A model generated the notes under the pieces. That model made no database searches. It had not been told where the DNA came from and was given only the letters and a program-made list of their open reading frames with translations. Below are positions 23,044 through 36,300 of a stretch of DNA of 64,000 nucleotides, in pieces. The DNA is from Tamarix chinensis. Taxonomy: Eukaryota > Streptophyta > Magnoliopsida > Caryophyllales > Tamaricaceae. Positions within the stretch are counted from its first letter, which is position 1; every line of letters begins with the position of its first letter. The DNA lies in contig CM060181.1 in NCBI GenBank assembly GCA_030549775.1, positions 54,070,218 through 54,134,217 of the forward strand, read 5' to 3'. The position numbers and the translations under genes were made by a program.

Positions 23044-25164
23044 TTTGATCCAAGCAATTAAACAAATTGGGAAATGCATAGTTAGCTACCAAATAATTTT
23101 AAATGTGGACACCTGTAACACCCCTAAATTCAGTACTTCAAAATTTTATTTTAGAGAAGCATAATATCAAAGTATCGGGTGTTAACACCATACTTACCAT
23201 ATATTTTGTTTCCTTGTCTTCTTTAGGCTAAGTGCTAAGGCTTAAAACAAGTAGGATATAAAAAGAAAGCGGTGGAAAGAAGAGACAATAATACATATAA
23301 AGGTTATATACAAACATCCTCCATACAAAAATGTTAATCAAAATATAATAAGGGACACAAGAGTCTAAAGAAAAACCGACTACACAAAATTTAGTACTTG
23401 AAGGTATGAAATCAGTTTACCCTAAATTTTAGACCCAAATGCCCATTCTAAGAATGAAATCTCCTCCTAAGGATCCTACTAATCCTCTCCACGCTTATAT
23501 GCTTTGTACTACTCCATGACCTGCACATAATTATCTACACATGTAGTATCATTATGATTTCTTTTATAGTGAGAAATACTTTACAAGATGTGGTATGCTC
23601 ACTTTTCACATAATTATACAATAATTGGAAAAAATGCTTAAAGTACAAAAACACATGTGATAAAAGGATACAAATCACATGCAATGACTTATACGACATT
23701 AAAACCTGATGTTCAACAAGAAACATACTTAACCATTTCTCATCCATCTCAACATTCCTAATAATCATATCATAACCCATCACTAGTAAGGTAGTGCACA
23801 AAGGCTCTACCAACCAAACAAATAAATTCTAAATACCAAAGGTAAGGTACAGAGGTAACTATCAAACCAACAATTCAATACATACCAAGGCCATAAAAAA
23901 ATTAATTCCTTATTACTTACCTTACTTAAGGGGAGATCAAATCAACCTAGGACACAGACTTACACCCAATCATACTTGCACATAAAGGTAATACAATATC
24001 CTTATACCTTAGGACCTAGGGAAAATAATGTACACATGGCCATATTAGAAAACATAGGTATCATAATACCCTTATACCTCCTTGGTCACCTAATCTTTAA
24101 GTATTGATAATCTATAATAGTTCAAAAGAACTAACTTGAGTAGATAAATAGCCTTACAAATGCACTACAACACACCATCAAAATACACCAAACAAAATTG
24201 AGAGCTAAACCCTATCCTTAGGGTAGCTATCCTTAAGGAAACACCGTTCTCAAACTCTACGTCTTCCACTTTAAATATTAATATTTTATGAGATGATCAC
24301 AAATACCACATAGTGCATAATAATTTTAATTCCATATTTAACCATTCTTAGTTTATTTCTAATTATTTAAGTCAACCATAAGGTCATTGATCAAAGCCAA
24401 ATTAGAAGTCAACACTAAGGTCAACCCCGCAATCTACTAATGCTATTTTATGTCTAATTATTCACATTAGGTCAAAAATGACAAAAATACTATAACACCC
24501 CAAAATTTACTACTTAAAAATTAGTTTTGTGGAAGCATTAATTACCAAAATACTGGATATTACCATCACACTCAACATATATTTGAATCCATCGCCTTTT
24601 TTATGCCAAGTGCTAAGACTAATATAAACCATAACTAAAGTAAATAATCATAAATAAAATAAAATACATAGATAAATATTACAGATATATATTATCAGTT
24701 TAATAAGGCAACCAAAATATAGCAAAGTATATAAGAGTCCAAAGGAAAACCAATCATAACAAAAAGCTAGCACTCGTAGTTACGACACTAATTTGCCATA
24801 ACTCTTAGACCTAAAGGGCCACTCTGAAAATGGGTCTTCTTCCCAAGGACTCTACTTATCCTTCTCACTTTTATATGCTTCATTCCACTCCATGGCCCTC
24901 TTATAATCATTTGTAGAAGTAGTATCGGTATTACTTTCTCGTACTAAGTAAATCACAATACCTCACAAGAGGTAGCATACCCATATTTCATATAGTAGCA
25001 CAGAATTTGAAAGGCATACTTGTACATAAAGCGTGTACCATAACCAAAAACAATATTCACAGCATAAATAAACATCCAATATCAAGCTCAATAGTAAAAC
25101 ATGCTAGTTAACTTATCATTATTTTAAGGTACAAGAGACATATCTTATTAGTTAGATATATTCC

Positions 25165-25320
25165 AAACATAGTGATAGGACACGAAGGTAACTACCGAAC
25201 CAACAATATAAAAAAATACTAGGGTAAGGCATTGAGGCATTTGTCGAACCAACAAATCCAAATAATAACAAGGTAGGGCACTAAGGCGTCTACCAAACCA
25301 ATAAATAATTTCTTTTCATT
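25165..25320. repeat. About 50-bp tandem repeat in LTR E
   Basis: Three diverged copies run GGTAAGGCACTGAGG... ending in ACCAACAAAT-like bases. Related copies occur in LTR D at about 23785-23880. Confidence 0.65.
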
Positions 25321-25814
25321 TTCTTTCATAATAGGTAATTCTGTTTTTTACTTACTCGACGAGGATATAATCAACCTAATGACACTAAGGTACACCTGGT
25401 CATATTAGTACCCAAAGGTAACACAATATCCGTACCTCAAACCTAGGGACACAATGGTACACCTTGTTATACATGTGCACAAAAACGATATAGCAACCTC
25501 CCAATCTCGATCACCTAGTACTTAAGTATCGATATCCCCTATAGGGACAGTAGGTCACCTATAGAGTAAAGTAGGGCATATACGAGAGCACAATAACACA
25601 CCAGTGAACCAAAACAAATAAGGGCTAACACCTTACCTATAGGATAGCTAATCCTATATAATAAACCATTCCCAACTCTAGGTCTTTCACTTTAATTATA
25701 AATATTTTATGAGGCGATCATATAAATCATATACGACACAAAAATTTCCATTTTCCATACTTAAGCTTTTCCCCCTTTTATTTCTAATTATCGAGGTAAA
25801 CCTTAAGTTCATAG

Positions 25815-25920
25815 GTTTATGACCAACCAAGTCAATGCTAAGGTCAACCTATCAAAAGTCTAATGCCAGGTTTATGAACAACCAAGTCAATGCTAAGGTC
25901 AACCTATCGAAATTCTAAGG
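25815..25920. repeat. About 51-bp tandem duplication in LTR E
   Basis: Two near-identical copies contain AACCAAGTCAATGCTAAGGT followed by CAACCTATC. Confidence 0.85.
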
Positions 25921-28900
25921 CCATCCTAGAATCCAATTATTTGTAAAGATATATTAGGTTACGATTACCAAAATGCTCTTCAAAACCCTAGTTTCATCAA
26001 TCTATTCATTTTCGTACCAAACATTATCATTATGAGAGATTTTCCATGAGTGGAATAAAGGTAATATTCCATATTATTTTAGCACATATGTAATCTCTCC
26101 ATTTTGGTGATTAACTATATTTTATACTTTTCACACATTTAGTGGGTTGCACCCACAACACCTTAATATTACAACTCTCATGTATATAAACATGTAAAGC
26201 ATAATACACCATTTAAATAGGAATATTATCATCACGATACATGTAGGAAAATATTTCTAACCCTACATCATGAGAATATAATTTATCATAAACTAATCCT
26301 AATCATGCCTGTGTGCTTCCATATGATTCATCATAACCCTAATTACCATGCATTAGTAATAATGAGGGATTTATCATGGAATTTGAATCATAATTTGATG
26401 AGAATGAAAATCCTGATAAAACCCTAGACATGTGGACATGAATCACATATTACCATGCATAGAACTTAACTTTCAATAATTATTGCATCATCCCCTCAAC
26501 ATGTTATCATTTTATCATGCATGCCATAATGCTTGAAAATCATAAAACCCTAGCATGATTCTAGGTGTAAATAATTCAAACACGCTCGCCCATAAATTAT
26601 ACTATCTTACGAGTGATTGGATTTACCTAATCCAAGCTCACACAAAAAGAAGTTTTCTCTAAGTTTCTAAAAAATTACTTAGGAATTTTATATCCAAACA
26701 CATATGTATTATCATTTAATATTACACAAAAATAACCCGGAATCACTAAAACAACTCACAAATTACTAAGCGGTCGAAAAAAGACAAAGAAAGCTAAGGA
26801 AAACTTTAGCAACAAGAGAGGATGGATTTTAGTAGTTTATGCCAAGAAGGGGATGAGGATATCGGTGGACTTAGTTGGTTCTTGGGGGCCAAGAACCATA
26901 GAAATGGATGGTTTAAGGGAGGGGAGAATAGTTTAAAGGTGTATTAGGGGAAGGAGAAGGTGGCACAAAAGAATCGAAGAAGAGGGGAGGAGCTTCTGTG
27001 GATAATGGTGTAGCAAAGCTTTGAAAAGGTTAAGTGAATTTGAAAAGGTTGATTGTCGGTGGGTTTAGCTTAAAAGAGGATGGATGGAATGATAAGATTG
27101 GACAGAAGTGTGTGGTAGTTTTAGTAGAAATGCCCAAGACAAGGGAGAGGAATAAGCTTCATGTGGTCAGACGAGGGAGATGGGTTTACTTTAGTTAGGT
27201 TTTACCTGGGTCTTAGGGTAATTCAGGTAGGAGATGCTTGTATAAGGGGTGAGGGACCGGTGGTAGTAGATAGTGGTAAGGAATGGAAGCCGATGGAGAC
27301 CTGTATTACAGAATAAAACCGGTGAGAATGGAGGCATAATGATGGAGAATGTAAAGGAAATTTTTGCGTGAAGGAGTTGGGAGAAGGAGTGGAAGAAAAA
27401 TAGTTGCTTTGGTTAAGGCACAAAAAAACAAGGGTAGGATGAGTATTATGAAGAGGATTACATGCAAGGAGATGTGGAGAAAAGTAAGGAGAGGAAAACA
27501 TTTGGGAAAGGGGGGTGAGGTGCAGGTGCAATGTAAGGTGAAGGCTCGCAGGAGTAGGAGTAAATGAGCAAGAAGGGAAAATAGGTAAAATTCAAGGGAG
27601 TATAGTGGATTAGGGTAATTTATCTAGGTGAATAATTGTGTAGGAATATAAGGGTAAAATTATTAGGTTATCGAAATTAGGGTTTACTCGATAAAGCGGA
27701 TACCGATTACAATCCATCGTAGGTTTAAAATTTTAATACACATTCTCTAGTAAATTTTACCCTAATTAAATTTTATATCTAATAAGCCATAATAATAAAA
27801 TACATATTAACAATATATTTATTGCCAAATATCCTAAAATTATAATTACAACTAATACACACAATTATCGGTTATAATTAGGGTTTCTAGAAATAGGGTG
27901 TTACAAATACCTTTGAAACCCTACTTATGCAATATTATCTAATTAAATACCAAATGTTATTATAATACTAAATTTTCATGGAAAATATAAAAGGAAATAA
28001 TTTAAAACATTGTAGCATGTAGATAATTTTTAAACTTACTGCATAACTACATTTCCCTTTTTGCATGTATTTCACAACTTATGTATACAAACCTTAAGCA
28101 AGCATTTCTAACATGTCATATATTCCATACAACAAAATCATACAGATTTAAAACATGAATCAACATTTGAGGTAAAAATTAACATCACGTTACATACGAG
28201 AAACATTTCTACCAGTAGAGCATGCAAATAAAGATAAACACAAAATTAACCCTAATCATACTTGAATACTATCAGGCTATATATACCTAGATATAATCTT
28301 CAATGATATTTGTGAATACTTAACATGGTATGAAAATTACTTGATGAGGCCAAATGTCTTCACTAAATCTTATTCATGCATCTATCAATCTTTTACATAT
28401 TCCACATGCATATATCTCATATTTAATAACAAGTTGAATGCATATGCTAACTATTTAAGATCATGCTTTCATATTATTACAAACTTTCATAATACTTGCA
28501 TAAGATAAAACCTAAGCATGAATCTAGTTATACAAAAATCTATCACATTAGCACTTAAATTATACCATCTCATGAGTGCTTGAACTTACTTAAATTCAAG
28601 CTACACGAAAACGCATAAATTTTCCTTCTCCATGACATATCAAGAACTAACAAATCAAGAAACACCCAAAAAAAATAATAACATCTAACACAATGCAACA
28701 ATCAACAAAAACCATGGCAATAAAGGAATATAAGATAATCTAGGCAAATGAAAGCTACGTGAGGTTACAATGTAGCAAAGAAGCAACAAACATCTAAATC
28801 TCACAATGCTATGGGCTTTTAGCATTGGGTCTTCACGCAATGAGGGGATAACAATGTTAGGAGTTCATGTTTTGAGAGATTACAAACATGCAAGGTTCAT

Positions 28901-29949
28901 GCAGTAAGGGGTTGGCCAACATTCAAGGCTCACACAACAAGGAGGGTGCAATATAATGTTTTCATGCTACAAAGGACTCAAAACATGAGTTAATCATACA
29001 ACTAAGGGGAGGAAAAGTGAGGGTTTCATGAGACCACAAGTGAGTAGTGTGAGGTTTTAGAGTTTAAAATAGATAGCCACAATGAAATTCAAAACATAAC
29101 TAAGGAGAAAGGTGAGGATAAATATGAATGGAATCTTAGGATAAATGGGAGAAGTATACAAATGAAAGGGCTCTAATTTAGGGTTAGAGTTATATAGGAT
29201 TGTGTTGTGTGAAAATGGCTAAGGCAATTTGGGTTGTTGAAGTTTTAAGCATGCATGACTTGGCTGAAAATTGAATAATAGGGGTGGCATATAAATGGGA
29301 AGTGGTGTGGAGAGCAAACAACATACATAGGGTAGAGGGTCAAAATTGAAATGTTTACAACTTGGTTGAGGTTTCTAGTTTTTGAAACTGAACCAAAGAA
29401 AAGAAGGGAAAAGGGTTGGTTGCAAGGTTGAGGTTTTATAGTTAAACAAAAAAAGTTTAAGGGTCCAATAAGAGTTAAAACTAATCACCCAAATTCTATT
29501 AAAATTTCTAGCTAATTAACTTTATATCTAATTTGGCATAATAATCCTAATAATGCATCTAATACTAAACATCTACAATAAATATTATAAGTAATTACTT
29601 ATAGTTGCTGAATTTGTTATTAGGGTTTCTAAATCATGGTTTCTACAAAAGGGGTATTATAACACCCAACACAACATTATAATATATTCCCTATTAGAGT
29701 TTGTTGGTTCATTTTTTTAGGATCACTTGTCTTTATTTGTTACATGTTTTTTTATTTTTAAATTCTTTTTTAGATATTTCCCATTTCCTATTTCCAATTT
29801 ATGTCAATATAAATAATTGATCAACCAGGAAAAAAAGGAGAGCAAGCAAAAACCAAATGAAAATGATGGCCTCATCACTCTTTTTTTTGGTAATTAATAT
29901 AAGATTGTTTTACTACCAAGTGAAACATGAAAGTATAGCTAAGATTTCA

Positions 29950-32900
29950 AGAAATAGGAATAAACAAGCTAGCTACAACTATACATGGAATGAATAAATC
30001 ACCAAAAGTAATTTGTGAACGTTAGAGCTAGCATGTATGTTGGTAATCTTTTATGATATTTCACAAATGATCTATTTTAAAATATTCTTAGGGGATGTCT
30101 TGTTAAGTTTGAAGAGTAATGTTTCTCTCCCTCCTAACTTGATACACAAATGTATCAAAAAGGACCTTTAAGGCAATTGACTTCTCCTTTGGCCTTCCCC
30201 TTATTTGATCAATCCATCGTAACTCCATATGTTAAGATCGAGCAATGTGACCCTACCCCATATTGCTCAAAATTAGGTTTCATATAGAAAATGATAAGGG
30301 AAAATTGATAAGAATATGTTCCAAGTCCTGGTATGCTACTTCGTATAAGATACACGTAGGGTCAACCATAACACCTACCTTAAAAAAATTTATAGCCAAT
30401 ATTTTTGTGAGATGAAAACCAAAGGATGAATTGATGTTCGAAAATTTGGATTGAGGGCTAAAATGTTGCTCTCTAAGGATCCTAAGAGGCTCACTGTCTT
30501 AAATGGTGGTATCACTTAGATAGGCTAAATTTATCATGAGTGGTATAGGTAGAATTAAGAGTTTGAATACTGAAGTAATAAAGCAACAAGATTTTTCTCA
30601 TAGCTTAAGAGAAAGAAGCTTTAGTTTGAATATCCTAGAGAAATGTATCTTTGAAATAATATTCATGGCTATATTTAATCCATAGGGTATTCTTCTCCAA
30701 GTTATCTTTGAAATAGTATTCATGGCTCTATTTAACCTAAAGGGTGTTCTTCTCCTTCAAACAATGCTATAACCATTTGTAAATAGATTCTTTGTTCCAT
30801 ACTTGGATGTTGAAGAGGCCAATGCCACCTTTATCTAGAGGGGAGTAGACCTTAAACCATATAACTAAAGCTTTTCTTGTCACGCAAGCTAAACTTGACC
30901 ATAAGAAGGATCTATAGAATGCTTCAATAGTTATAATAACCTTTTGAGGTAAAATAAAAAACTAGGACCAACATGCTTGGATGGTCAGTAGTACAACTCT
31001 AAGAAGATGAAGTCTACCAGTATGCAATAGTAATTTAATAGACTAATATCTCTTTTTGGTAGTCATATTCTCAATAAGATCATTGTAATGATGTCTAGAT
31101 AACCTGCTGCTAGAGAGGGGAACTCCCAAGTAAGTGACATGAAGTGAGCTTTCATTGATATGGATTTCATTCACTTGTGCAGTTCTCTCTATTTGAGACA
31201 TACCACCACAAAAAAGTTAGCTCCTCAATTTATTCAATTGAAATCTATGCATTAAAGAGAAAATCTACAAAGTAGAAAGAAGTTGTGCAATTGAGGATTT
31301 GCTACCATGAGAGAATAATAGAAGGTCATTTACAAAGGAGAGACTAATGATCTTTGCTTTCTCACATTTAAGGTGTGCTTTATATCTTTGATCATGTCAC
31401 AAACTCTGAAGGAAACTATTCCAGTACTCCATATCTAAAATAAAAAGGTATGGAAAAATAAGGTCACTCTATTGAAGACCTTACTTAAAATCAAAGGGTG
31501 GAGTGGGTTTCCTATTAAACAACAAGGAGTAATTGACTATAGTGATGCATTTTACGATCATATTCACAAAGTGAAGAGGGAAATCCATGCCATGAAGCAC
31601 TTTTTCCATGAATCACTATTTAAGAGTCATATACTTTCCTCAAGTCCAAATTTAGCATACATCTTAGAGATATGTGTTTTTGGCTTTAGTTTGTAACAAG
31701 GTTATGAGCAATCATAATATTATCCCCTATATACCTACCCTTGATGAAAGCATCTTGGGATACAATAATTAAGGATGGAATAATGGATTGAATTTGGTTG
31801 GTGAGGACCTTGGAGATGACCTTTTACAAGGCATTGGAACTTGCAATAGGCCTATATTGTTTAACTTTTACACCTACTTTAATTTTAGGTAATAAAGATA
31901 ATTTAATAATATTTAAGCTTTTAGGAATGATACTTGAGTAGAATAAGCCTTGAATAATTCTCCAAAGGTAGTCTCCTAGAATATGCCAGTATTTCTTGTA
32001 GAAGAAAGCATTAAGGTCATTAATACTAGGGTCTTTGTCATCTCCCATCTCAAAAATATATTACTTAACTCCCTCTTTAGAGACTGTAAAAAGTAGAGAT
32101 CTCTGTTGATAAACTCAAAGAAGATAGCCTCTAGCAAAAACTTGGGGGTCTAAAGTACAATAAGAAACTAAGGATGATCCCATAAAGTTTTTATATAAAG
32201 TTAAGAACGAGTTCTTGATGTCTTAAGGGACGCTTACTAATTAATCTTACTGATTTTCAATGTGGTGAATGGTACTCCTTTGGGTTTGACCCTTAGCATA
32301 ATCATAGAAGAACTTTGTAATATTATCACTCAATTTTATCCAATTAATTCTTTATTTTTGCATATAGAAAGACTCCTTATAGTAGGAGTAATGGTATATG
32401 AGTTTAAGAGCCTCATCCTCCTTTTGAATAAGATCATAATTCATAGGGTCTATTTAAAATGCTCATTAAGTTACTTCAACATGAGCTTGAGCAACAACCA
32501 CCTTATCACCAATGCCACAAAACTTTTGGGAATCTTCAAGATATTTCATTTCTACTAAAAAAATCAAAGATAGTATATCCTATAATAGGTTGGAACGAAA
32601 TAAATAGAACTAGGTTTTCAAACCCATCATTCGGTGCTTATATGTAATAGAATTTGAAAGGTCTACTAGTTAATGAAGGTTTGGAGCCAAAGTTTAGTAT
32701 CATAGAGGAGTGATTAGAGATAAGGTAAATATCAAATAAAACATGGTAACCAAGGTAAAGGTTCAACCAATCAATATTTCCTAAAACCCTATCCAACTTA
32801 TAGTAGATTGAAGATTCTAGTGATTGCTTATTACACCAAGTATAACAAGAACCATCAGAGCTAATATCACTTATAATGAATTCCTAATGACAATCACTAA

Positions 32901-33366
32901 ATTCAGAGATATCTTGAAGGTTAGGTACATCCCCTTGGAGTTTATCAGATGCTTTGAGGGTTGAAATGTCCAAGTAGAATCTATGGAATATACTAAGGTT
33001 TAATGTTAAGAAGCCAATGCCAAAGGTCCTTCTTACTTGAACCAGAGTTGAGGCCATATATTTAGGTCATATGAAAGGTATAAGAGTCATGAAAGCTAGT
33101 GCTTTTTCAATTAATCCTCTAAGAACAAGCCCAAATCACATGTAAGTACCAAAACTAGGGGTCCCAACCAATCAAAATTCAACCATTGTAATAGTGGGAG
33201 TAGTTGTAGATGCAATACCATTTATTGTTAATCTCAGTACTAATATCAACAAATTTATCTATCTTTACTCTAGTTTCAAGTAATCCAAACAAAGACAAGT
33301 AATTTCTTTACATCTAGATTTTCACCTTTTTTATATTAGGCTTGTTCAAGCCTCTAACATTACAAC
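29950..33366 (-). pseudogene. LINE ORF2 (endonuclease and reverse transcriptase), degenerate
   Basis: ORF2 nicks target DNA and copies the RNA in place. The endonuclease starts NVRGLNKPN (33366 downward), then GLLETRVKIDKF and LIGWDP. A GDFN-like site reads LDIS or LGHFN, and KLDRVLGNIDWLNLY follows at about 32770. RT has FFYKKYWHILGDYLWRIIQG and LPKIKVGVKVKQYRPIASSN (32048-31824), then FVNDLLLF at about 31345-31322, where the usual FADD has lost an Asp, then YLGVPLS at about 31130. The C-terminus (30450-29950) has NFILWF and VDPTCIL typical of zf-RVT. Stops and shifts occur throughout. Confidence 0.85.
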
Positions 33367-36300
33367 TGTAATACCCCGTATTTTGAAACCTAATTTTATT
33401 CAGTCTAATGATTTTATTAGTGTAATTTGATGCAAATATTTAATTATTTTAATTTTGATTTGTTTTATGGATTTATCGACGATTTCAAATTCATATTTGA
33501 ATTTAATTAATCGTTGCCATTGCGAACCATTCTAGACAAATTCGTTCATGACCGTGATTTTATTATATTCTTATGATTTCGATTTTCGATTAAAAATATG
33601 TATTTCATTCTTTCTCGTGTTTTGATTTTTAATATTTCAGATTCGTTTTCGATTATAACTTTGTCGTGTGATTAAGACTTTATTTTGGAGTTATATTTCG
33701 TTAACGAAATATATTATTTAAATTATAAAATTTCTATTTAAATAGTTAAAGTTATTTTAATGATTTTATCTATAAAAAATATTTTTGACTTTAAATTTAT
33801 TTGTTTCCAAAAATTGTTAATATTTTTGGGAAGTTTTAAATTAAAAAGATTTTCGGAGTTTATTTATGAATTTCTTTCCAGAATTAATTTTTTTTTTCCG
33901 TTTTACGCTCTTTAGTTTGCGGAAAACCGATTTAAGAAATTATTTAAATTAGTCTCGGTTTATTAGAATTTAATTTAAATATTTACTTTTATGCTTTTAA
34001 ATATTATTTCGAGGTCTTATAATATATTTCCGTAAATAATAAAAATTTTTATGTTCGTTGGTAAGTTTTTCCGAAAATGTTTCCGAATTTCTTTATATAG
34101 CTTTTTATTAATTTTAAGCTTTCAGAATCTTACGAAATAATTTTTGTTTAATGAATTTTAGATAAAATATTCCAATAATAATTTTTAAACTTTTAGTATT
34201 TTATCTTATATATGTATTTGTAAAAAAAAAAGAGATGAGCCCTACTCGACCGGTGCCCCCCTCTTCCTTCTCCTTTTCTCTTCTCTTTCCTTTTTCCCGT
34301 CTCCCCTGCTCCCGGCCTGTTCTCTGCGCAGAAACCCCAACCCCAGCCTCCTTCGCTGCCTCTCCTCCCCGCTCTGGCCAACCTCGGCAACCACCACGGG
34401 CGACGCGACCGCTGGCAACGCAGCAGCAGCCTGCTCGACCGCAGTAGTAGCAGCAACCACCACCAGCAGCGCGGGAGAAGCAGCAGCAGCGTGGGAGTAG
34501 CAGCAGCGACGCGCCACCGCCCGGTCACCAGCGAGCCTGGCTGACTGTCGGCGAGCCACCTCCGGCCTCCGACGAAGTTCTCCGGCCTTCCTTTGCTCCG
34601 ATTTTGTTGATTTTCGTTGGTATAAATTTCCGAAAAACCCTAATATGGATTTGGTTAATTGAATGTGATTTAGCTTGTGATAAGCTAAATTAATTGTTTG
34701 ATTATGTATATATATGCTGTGAGATTGATTTGGATATGTTAATTGTATGGTTTGTGTTGGAAATTTGGGAAATTGAATTTTAGGCAGGGTTATGCCCAAA
34801 TTTTTCGGATCCGTCCAATTTGGCAATTTTGGATAAATTGATTATACAATATGTTTTTAAATGTATCTAATTTCATGTCGGAACCGTCAATTTGAGAAAT
34901 TTATGCGGAATCAATCGGAATTTGATTTCTAGGTCAAAATTCGTGTGTATTGAAATTGGGTTGCGTAATTGAGTCGTTTCGCTCAATTTATTTTACAATA
35001 TCATTTGAAATGTATTTAATTTCATATCGGAAGTGTTGATTTGGGAAAACTATATGTAATTAATCGGAATTGGATTTTTAGGTCAAAACTCTTGCGGGGC
35101 TAAATTGGATTATGTAATCGGGTCATTTTATTCAATTGACTATACAATTTATATTAGAATACATTTGATTACATTTTCGAACCATCAATTTATATATTTT
35201 AGCAATAATTGATCGGATTTGCGTTCCGGGCTCAAAACCCTAATTGTGCTAAATTGGGTATTTCCTTTAGTGGTTTTGATCAATTGATTATATGATATGT
35301 TGTGAAATATGTCTAATTGCATTTCTAAACATTCAATTTGATTAAATTAATAGAATTCAACCGAATTGTATTTTCGGGCCTAAAACCCTAGATTTCAAGT
35401 GAGATTATGAAATTGGTTATTTGTATAGTTGTTTTTCTAAAATTAAATTTATAGAAGTAGTGGAAATGATCGTAATTGTATTCTAATACCTTTAATTGGA
35501 ATTAATTGATTTGAATTATCTGAGTTTGTGTCGTGGGCTTTAAAACCCTAATTTTGAAAACGGATAGTCCTGAATTGGTTAATCGGGATATTGTTTTGTT
35601 GAAATTGATTTTCTAGATTTATCTAAAATTAGTTTAATTGTGTTTTAAAACTACCAATTTGAGATAATAAATGTGATTTTGTCGATTCGTAGTTTAGGCA
35701 TTTAAAACCCTAATCTTCGGGGATGATTTTATAAAATTGATTGTGCTTTGTGTCTTTTGTCTAATCGATTTCTGTGTTTGGGTTTTAAATCATTTGATTT
35801 ATATTTTAATCTTAAATCTTAATAGAGCTATGCTCTTGAGTCCTGAGTTTTGGACATGTTTTCCAATAAAGATTGTTTGTGTTTAATTAGAATATGTGAA
35901 TTATTAATTGAATAAGATGGTTTCTAACCTAGTTCCGATTTCTATCGGCGATCTAGGAAAACTTTCTAGTGGATTGTCGAGCTTTCGATAGCTATCCCTA
36001 TTTTTCAATTTGCTTAGCTAGCTTCGGATTTGAGGTAAGTCATTACTTACCTTTACTTATGATAGAATCTGGATGTATTTCTGTTCCGAGTGGAAGGTGA
36101 TGACTATGCTGGTTGATCATTCAATCCTGTCCGGTGTATGTTGTTTTCTGTGAGAAAATTTTATGTATGTATGAGTTCATAGCCCCAATACCAATGTATG
36201 TTAGTATAATGTTGAATATGGTATGTATTTGAGTATGTGAAGGGTTAAGTATGGATTGATATTATATGATACTCTATGCTGTATCTTAATGTCATGGAAT

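Larger units (their letters stand above)
24491..27905 (-). mobile_element. Solo long LTR E, nested in LTR D
   Basis: On the reverse strand it runs TGTAACACCC...GGGGTGTTATA. Target duplication AATAC is at 24486-24490 and 27906-27910. Length is 3415 bp. It is closest to LTR D: 24730-25000 matches 23360-23600 through GAGTCCAAAGGAAAACC-like and TTATATGCTT blocks, so D and E form one subfamily. The GC-rich ORFs at 27223-27567 have no recognisable product. Confidence 0.87.
23114..29661 (-). mobile_element. Solo long LTR D, interrupted by LTR E
   Basis: On the reverse strand it runs TATAATACCCC...GGGGTGTTACA, with the first TG mutated to TA. Target duplication ACACC is at 23109-23113 and 29662-29666. 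Net length is about 3.13 kb after removing LTR E and its duplication. It shares the end-proximal AAGTGCTAAGGCTTA-type block with LTRs B and C. A splice-donor-like AAGTAAG is at 28583-28594 and a TATATAA is at about 29190-29196. No coding sequence. Confidence 0.85.
11071..29881 (+). mobile_element. Reina-like chromovirus (Ty3/gypsy), heavily nested
   Basis: 5' LTR 11071 to about 11478, PBS 11481, gag, a decayed protease segment, RT, RNase H, integrase with chromodomain, PPT 23034-23043, then the 3' LTR from 23046. Inserted sequences are long LTR B (in gag), C (between protease and RT), a MITE (in integrase), and D with E inside it (in the 3' LTR). Removing them leaves about 5.2 kb, normal for Reina. 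The 3' LTR stops at 29881, where the LINE poly-T begins. The protein junctions read cleanly through the insertion sites, for example KDTEVLPP across LTR C. Confidence 0.85.
23046..29881 (+). repeat. 3' LTR of the Reina-like element, split and truncated
   Basis: The proximal 68 bp (23046-23113) and a distal part (29667-29881) flank solo LTR D. They align with 11071-11140 and 11142 to about 11345 of the 5' LTR. The last about 130 bp of the LTR are missing after 29881, where the LINE 3' poly-T starts. Confidence 0.75.

Noticed and set aside
23535..23813. 92-aa reverse-strand ORF
   Set aside because: It falls in LTR D, has no domain resemblance, and its length is expected by chance in AT-rich DNA read with few stops.
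27223..27567. Two opposite-strand ORFs of 102 and 67 aa
   Set aside because: They lie within LTR E, mutually antisense, with biased composition and no family resemblance.
34193..34826. 194-aa and smaller ORFs rich in Arg and Ala
   Set aside because: They are in the GC-rich leader of solo LTR F. Codon content follows CAG/GCC runs and no domain is recognisable.
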